Positions 58,244 to 64,000 of a stretch of DNA of 64,000 nucleotides are shown piece by piece. The stretch covers positions 1,426,001-1,490,000 of the forward strand of contig NC_083394.1 of assembly GCF_030864355.1 (NCBI RefSeq), written 5' to 3'. The notes under the pieces were generated by a model. The model had not been told where the DNA came from. It saw only the letters and a list, made by a program, of their open reading frames with translations, and searched no databases. How positions within the stretch are numbered: the first letter of the stretch is position 1; every line of letters starts with the position of its first letter. Made by a program: the position numbers and the translations under genes. The DNA is from Cutaneotrichosporon cavernicola. Taxonomy: Eukaryota > Basidiomycota > Tremellomycetes > Trichosporonales > Trichosporonaceae.

Positions 58244-59793
58244 GCGTCTCTTCGCCTGTACTTCTACTAGACTGTATATGCAATGAATAGCTAGCCCTAT
58301 CGCGGAGCCGCGACGAGCCGCGAGCCGCAAGAACGAGCAAGCGTACAAATCACCAAGCAAAGCAGTGACAGCAGCAGCAGCAGCAGTCGTCAACACCCAA
58401 CCCCAAGACGAGACCAAAGCACAGACATCGGCTGTTAAAAGCACCGTCGGTCCGCGAGCGATACCCGACGTGTTACCTGTCCGACGTCCCGACGCCCCGC
58501 GGTCCGAGTGCGGGGGCAAAGGATCACTGGTGTATGGTGTCGAGGCAGTGTCACGCCGTGGTTGTGAGGTTGGTCGCGAACACCTGCACATTGACGACCT
58601 GAGCTGTCAAGCTGACCACACTCGCCTGACCATCACCGATGCCGACCGAAGCCGAGGCTGACCATGCTCACACCTACGGTCATAGTCTGACAATGACCCA
58701 TTTCGCCAGCAATTTCAGTGCCCATGTTGCGAGCGTACGCTCGCCCGCCTTCACCAACATATACAGCCTGCCCACCGCGCCCACCACGTCTTGTCCGCGC
58801 ATGACTGCCCCTCTTCTTGATCATTTGGACAACCGCACATGACATGACGCATGGCAGCTGGCAATCGGCAATTTGCCCCCGCCCCACATTTTACATTCCG
58901 AGTGCCGGCCCTGGCCCGCTGTTTGTGCACATTGCGTCTTGCAGTGGATGGCTTTCCGTCGGGCGTCGGGTCCGACCTTGTCTCGAGCTCGGTTGACGTC
59001 AGAGTACACAGCGAGGCGTGAACGCGTGACGAGGCGGCGTTGTTGTTCCAGAATGAGGCGTAATTGATGCATGTACCTGCTGGCGGTGACATTACAGTAT
59101 AGAAGTATACAAAGTAGCCATTGAATGAGATGTTGATCATTACCATTACTCAAGACTGAGCAGGCCCAGTGCACTGGCGAGACGAAACAGACGCAAGTTG
59201 GACTGGCGAGCATCTCGTGTGTTGCGGCCATGTTGTACTCCACTTCCAATGTCCCTCTCTGGGGGGGTGGGGGGGTTGTACTTCGCACGCGGGGGTCACG
59301 GCGCAAGTACTCGCACCGCAGGAGTCAGCTCGATCCGGATCCCTCCCCAGTACCCTCATTGTCTTGCAGTCCTGCGTGGTGGTCGTCGAGAACATTGACT
59401 GCTCGTGACCGGTGGGGGACCGCTCGCAGACAGCTGGCACCATGTGATGTGCCGTTTCAGATAGTCGTCCGCGCGATGTTGGGAATGGACGCTAAACGCG
59501 AGACGAGGTTGGGCGAGTCCTCGCAGGGCGTCAAGAGCGAGGCGACATAGCCATCTCCGCTGCGTCAGCTTGAATGCTCATCCTCAAACCGGGAATGGTC
59601 GACCTCTTGTTGTCTCGCGATACGTTTTCTGGTTGCCTGTGGTGGGTTGGCTGGGTCCGTATATTCGTCATGGCTCGTCTGTGCTCGCGGATGAATTGAA
59701 ACCCGCCGCCTTACGGCGTATCACTATCTATCACATGACACTATACAGAGCCCGCGGCTCACCCTCTACCGAAAGGCGACCTGCACCACAACT
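58244..59793. other. Convergent intergenic region
   Basis: About 1.5 kb between the ends of CYC1 and the LAMMER kinase gene. It contains a short CAG run near 58372-58385 and G runs at about 59263-59276. Several frames of 80-160 codons exist on the minus strand, but none has a protein-like pattern. No gene called. Confidence 0.45.
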
Positions 59794-62700
59794 CTACGGT
59801 GGGGGATCCGGCATCGGATGCCGGAGGTAGGCGTGCTTGAGCGCCTCACCAACCTCGGCCCGGTTATCGGGGTCAAAGTCGAGCAGGCGTAAGATTAGGT
59901 CCAAGAACAGCGCGTTGCCGGGGCTGGTGGGAGGGATGATGTCGCGGATGTTCTTGAGGCCCTTTACAAACTTGCGGCTCGACTTTGGGACTGTGGGGTT
60001 CGGGAAGTCGATCTTGTTGCCCTTGAAGAACTCGGGCTTCTTGACGCGTCCCCGGTCGATCATCCGCTGCGGCATCTTGCCCATGACAACCTCCATCATT
60101 GCGAGGTGCTCGAGGTTGTCGTGCGTCTGGAAGAGCGCATCACCCGTAAAGAACTCGACGAGGATGCACCCTATTGAGAACATGTCGCACGGGTACGACC
60201 ACGGCAGGCCTGAGCGTCAGAAGGAATGAAGGGAACAGAGTAGGGAAGTATCAACTCACCCAGGATAATCTCTGGTGCACGGTAGTGGCGCGTGCTGACC
60301 ACCGACGAGTGGTACTCGTTCTCAAACGTCGCGCTACCAAAGTCGATCAGGCGGATCTCGGTGTTTCGCAAGATCGACTTGGACCGTGCGTTGGCGCGCT
60401 GCTTGGTCAGCGTGGTTGCTGTCAGCAGAACATACCCTTGGCCCAGTCAGTCGCGACTCGTTGCTCACCAAGAGAATGTTCTCTGGCTTCAAGTCGGTGT
60501 GCACAAGTTTCAACTTGTGTAGAACTGCGCATGTCAGCCGCGCCCCACGTGCCCCACGCGTAGCCGCCACGTCGCCACTCACATTGCACACTCTGCAATA
60601 GACTCCTCGCAAAGTCCTGGATGTGCTTTTCTGGGAATGGCTGGAATCCGTTTATCTTGAGGAAGTCGAACACACTCATCCCGTATAGCTCGGAAACAAG
60701 GCATGGGTGGTTGCGGAAATCAAAGTACTCTGTGAGATGGATGCACTTGCTTTAGGGTCAGCAATCTTCCTCCCGAGTTGTTGAAGCTTACTAGGCATTG
60801 GTAGGGTCGTTCTTCTTGAGCGTTTCTAGCACGCGGATCTCAATCTTGCTCGCATCGCGGTATTTTTGCACCGCGCGGATGACCTTGATGGCGACCTTCT
60901 TCCGCGACTCGATGTGACGCGCCTCGACGACCTTGCCAAACGTGCCCTGGCCCAATAGCCGCACAATTTTGTCTGCCGTCAGCAATCGCCACCGTACGGT
61001 TCCGCCAAACACTCACATCGTCCGCCAATCACATCGTCCGGCTTGACAATGTAGTGGCCCTCGGCGTCGTCCCATGGTGTCTGCGCTGCGACGCTAGAGG
61101 ACGAAGATGCCACAGGCTGCTGGGCAGCTGCAGGCACCTGTTGTTTGTTAGGCTTGGATTGTTTTGCTGGTTGACGTACGGCAGGCTTTGGCTTTGGCTT
61201 TGGCTTTTTAGCCTGGGCGGCCTCGTCTTCCTCGGCCTTGCGCTTCTTTGCGGCTGTACCGTTGGCTGCCCCATTTGTTGCGATCCACTTTTCGGATGCA
61301 GCTGCGGCTGCTGCTGCTGCTGCTGCTGCTGCTGCCCTTGTGTTTCGCTTTTTCGGGATGGGGCTGGTGCTGTCCTGGATGACAATGACCTCCTTGGGCT
61401 GGCCATACGAGTCGTATGTGTGCTCTGCGGTCCATCCGTTGCCCTTTGTGGGCACGGCGGACGATCCTGCAAGCCTGCGCGACGATCGTGTCGACGTGCT
61501 GACAGGTGTCGCCGTGACAGTCGCGCTCGAGCCAGCCGCAGCCTTTTTCCTTGGCGGCATGGTGTGCGGGTCGTAGGGAGGTGGGGACTTGGAGTACTTG
61601 AAGCGTAGAGGCGGTGGAATGTAAAGAGGAGAATTGGCACGGTTGGTGGTTGGGCGTGGTTGGGATGCGCGGGGTACAGGGAACAGGGGTGGGGCGGAGA
61701 GGTAGGCAGGCGAGACGGGGACGCCTGTTTGTGGATGGGCGTGCGAGTGTGAAGTCGTCGATGCAGATGTACTCTGCAAAGAGTGATGTTGAGACGCAGA
61801 GTAGTAGGCGTGCGGCGGAGGATGCGACGAGGATGCGGACGCAGAGTTGCCGCCGCTTGGTACGTCACCTAGTGGGCTTGAGAGATACGGCCGTTGGCGA
61901 TGGTATTCGTCGGCCTCTAGTGCAGGCGGGAGGGGTGGCCAAGGCTGGCGGGAGTAGATGGCCGTGAGAGGGGGGTGAGGAGAGCGGAGGGAGCGGTGGT
62001 CGTCGAGTGGGAGGGGTGAAGACGTCCCAGACGACGGATAGGGGGGCGCTAGAAAGGTTTCGCGGCGCCCAACAGCTGCCGATGCCGAGAGCGGGGGCGC
62101 GGGCACGCCCGAGGGGGTGTAGGGGCCGGGTGACGGGCGGGGTCCAGCGCTGCGTGGAGGGTGCAGGTGGTGGCGAAAGTGGGTTGCCGAATGGGCTGGC
62201 GGGACAAGGGGAGCCGATTGCGGCGCTTCGTATCCAGACCTGCTTGGGAAGCGAGGGATCGAGATTGCCGGGGGCGGGTGTGCGCGAACACCGAGACGGG
62301 GCGGCGGCGGCGGCGGCGGCGGCGGCGGAAGGTATCCGCGCTGTCTGGGGGATGAGGGTTCACCGAGTGGGACCGAGTGGGGGTTGCCGACCTGCGATGC
62401 GGCAACCGCGATGCCTTCTGTTGGCTCGGGGCCAGAGACGGAGGGCGCGCTGAGGCGGCGGAGGGGAGGAGGACCTGCGTGAACAAAGTCACGAGATGAG
62501 CCAGACGATGAGGATTCCAAAGTTGGCCGGCGGTAGTGGTCCTCGCGAGAGTGTAACTCTCCAAGGTGAGAGTGATGGTGAGGGGCAAGGTCTCGAGGGG
62601 AAAAGGGAGGATTGCAAGAGGAGGAAGGGTCGTAGTAGTAGTTTTCGGCGTGTTGTGCAGATGGATGCTGTTGATGCTGCACAACAGAATGGTGAGTCCT

Positions 62701-62874
62701 AGACTGCACCTGGTGCGCCGGGTGGTGCACTGGGTGCGCCGTCGAGTGCGCGGTGTGCACCGCCGAGTGGTGGTGCCCAGGCTGGTAAACGTGGGCGGGT
62801 GATGGGTACTTGTCCTTGTTGTCTGCTGAGATGTGTTCTGGGTGGAGTCGTTGACGAGAGTATTGCGTCTCCAT
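59794..62874 (-). CDS. KNS1: LAMMER dual-specificity kinase (Kns1/LkhA/CLK family)
   Basis: Exons 61017-62874, 60792-60972, 60583-60749, 60436-60524, 60260-60401 and 59794-60209 give 950 residues. LAMMER kinases phosphorylate SR-type splicing factors and act in growth signalling. Kinase domain about 613-945: glycine loop GQGTFGKV (627-634), VAIKVI lysine, HTDLKPEN (744-751), DFGSATF (785-791), [12 protein letters not shown], and the family signature EHLAMME (846-852). The N-terminal 610 residues are H/P/S-rich and disordered, with a poly-Pro run, an alanine run and K-rich patches that could be nuclear signals. Two introns end in AAG (60750-60790 region and 60402-60435). The join [10 protein letters not shown] to [13 protein letters not shown] is the only 34-base option that restores the frame. 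Confidence 0.93.
61299..61336 (-). repeat. GCA/GCT triplet repeat encoding poly-alanine in KNS1
   Basis: About 13 triplets, almost pure, give an alanine run in the disordered N-terminal part. Length variation between strains is likely. Confidence 0.85.
62300..62329 (-). repeat. CCG triplet repeat encoding poly-proline in KNS1
   Basis: A run of GGC triplets on the plus strand encodes about ten consecutive prolines of the kinase's N-terminal region. Confidence 0.85.
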
Positions 62875-64000
62875 GGGTCGGATATGGTGATCCGAATGGA
62901 AGGGTGAGGTTTAGGCCGTTTGATGTTGGGGAATGATTGGCCTGGTGGATGAAGGATGGAGGACGCAATGTCGGCGACGACTAGTGGGGATCGGACGGCG
63001 ATGGACGACGTTGGCGTCTAGTGTTGGTGGTTTGTGGGTACAGGCTGACTGGGTGGGTACGGTGGTGCGACACCTTGGGTGTACAGAGTGGTAGAGTATG
63101 GATTGGGCTAAGGTGCCAGGTGGCTTGCGACTGCTGCTTTGGTGGGCCTGTTGGCCTGTTGGCCTGGGGGGAGGGTAGTCTTGGGTTTGGTGGCTGAGAG
63201 GAAGAGGGAATTCCAATTCAGGCAAACTGTAGTTTGCCCGTTGGCCGTTGGGTTGGGTTGAGATGGGTTTACTACCTTGTAAGGAAAGGAGACAGCGCTA
63301 GGTCGTATTCTCTCTCTTCTCTCTCCCTCAATCTTCCTTTCAACTAGTACGTTGTTAGGCCCCTTTCGTTTTGACCAGCTTACAGCTTACAAAAAGGCGA
63401 GTAAAGGGGTTGGACTTGCCAGCGGCTTGAATGGGGGGTCAAAGGGGGGTTTGGGTAAACGAGTCAAGGGCCAAATTGCTTCCGCTTATTGTGATCCTTG
63501 AATGAGGAACCTCTTTCCTATTCTGTATATCTATCTGTATTCGTGCGGCAGATACACGCAAGCGCGTATGGGTGCTAAAGTGAATTCGCGAATGCGGATG
63601 CGAGTCGATGTGAGGCGATGCGATGCGATGAGATGAGATGAGATGAGGTACTTGAATGAACAGGAGAAATGGGTGATGTAGACATGCGTTGCGACATATG
63701 AGATGCGCTTAGATGCTTGGATGCAGAGGCTCGTTGTTGCATCTTGTCTCCCAGCTCCCGGCCCCGTCCCCGTCCGGCCGCATCGCAAGGGGAAACAAGT
63801 CGGGGTTGGCCGACGTAAACATGGCAAGACAAAGCCAGAGCAAGCAAGCAAAGCGAATGCATTACCGTACCGTTACTTTGATGTTCCGATATGACATGAG
63901 CCATGAGCCACAGGTGCTGCACCTTAGAGTGCATGTCATACGTATATGGTTGCAACCATGTACCTACAATCCTGGGATCCTACTAATTGGTAATATGTTG
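62875..64000. other. Upstream region of KNS1
   Basis: The leader and promoter of the kinase gene. It includes CT-rich DNA at 63308-63345 and a run of GATGA/GATGC words at about 63594-63650. No gene is supported up to the window end. Confidence 0.45.

Noticed and set aside
58821..59306. 161-codon minus-strand frame downstream of CYC1
   Set aside because: Composition is random-like, with many Cys, His and Arg, no domain and no splice signals.

Overview
The window looks like chromosomal DNA of a basidiomycete yeast, most likely a Tremellomycete of the Trichosporonales type. The coding DNA is GC-rich. Genes lie close together on both strands. Nearly every gene is cut by very short introns, mostly 31-40 bases, of the form GTGAG...CTGAC/CTAAC...AG. 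Gene content is purely eukaryotic (Mediator, SAGA/NuA4, SRP, EMC, R2TP, LSm). I saw no bacterial features, no CRISPR array, no intact transposon and no convincing tRNA or rRNA gene. The order-level placement is inference from intron style and gene content.

Layout. 1-1648: non-coding, with a possible coding relic at the left edge. 1649-15406: a DUF2408-type protein (+), a DUF262/ParB-like protein (+), TIM54 (-), RVB2 (-), TRM6 (+) and a VPS9-domain Rab exchange factor (+). 15543-26824: TRA1 (-), 3734 residues, almost all in one exon of about 10 kb. 27572-30761: EMC2 (+) and a GT61-type glycosyltransferase (-). 32531-42690: MED14 (+), LSM7 (-), SRP68 (+) and an EST1/SMG7-type protein (+). 43444-46833: peroxisomal thiolase (+) and a SUR7/PalI-type membrane protein (-). 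46834-51366: gene-poor, with one unresolved candidate gene on the minus strand. 51367-55118: an F-box protein (+) and a phosducin-like protein (+). 55212-58243: an orphan candidate exon (-), an 81-residue mitochondrial-type membrane protein (-) and cytochrome c (+). 59794-62874: a LAMMER kinase (-). 62875-64000: no gene seen.

How the genes relate. Most are housekeeping genes: transcription and chromatin (TRA1, RVB2, MED14), RNA work (TRM6, LSM7, SMG7-like), secretion and membranes (SRP68, EMC2, VPS9, SUR7-like), and mitochondria or peroxisomes (TIM54, CYC1, POT1). Several sit head to head on short shared promoters: RVB2/TRM6 (227 bp), LSM7/SRP68 (172 bp), TRA1/EMC2 (747 bp) and the 81-residue gene/CYC1 (674 bp). 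I rebuilt exon structures by hand. For each gene I call complete, the exon lengths sum to a multiple of three and the joined frame stays open.

The most interesting points are start codons isolated as three-base exons in two genes, a eukaryotic DUF262 protein with its DG-QR-type motif kept, long introns carrying strand-biased G or C tracts beside 31-base introns, and a CGG-N15-CCG palindrome upstream of the thiolase.
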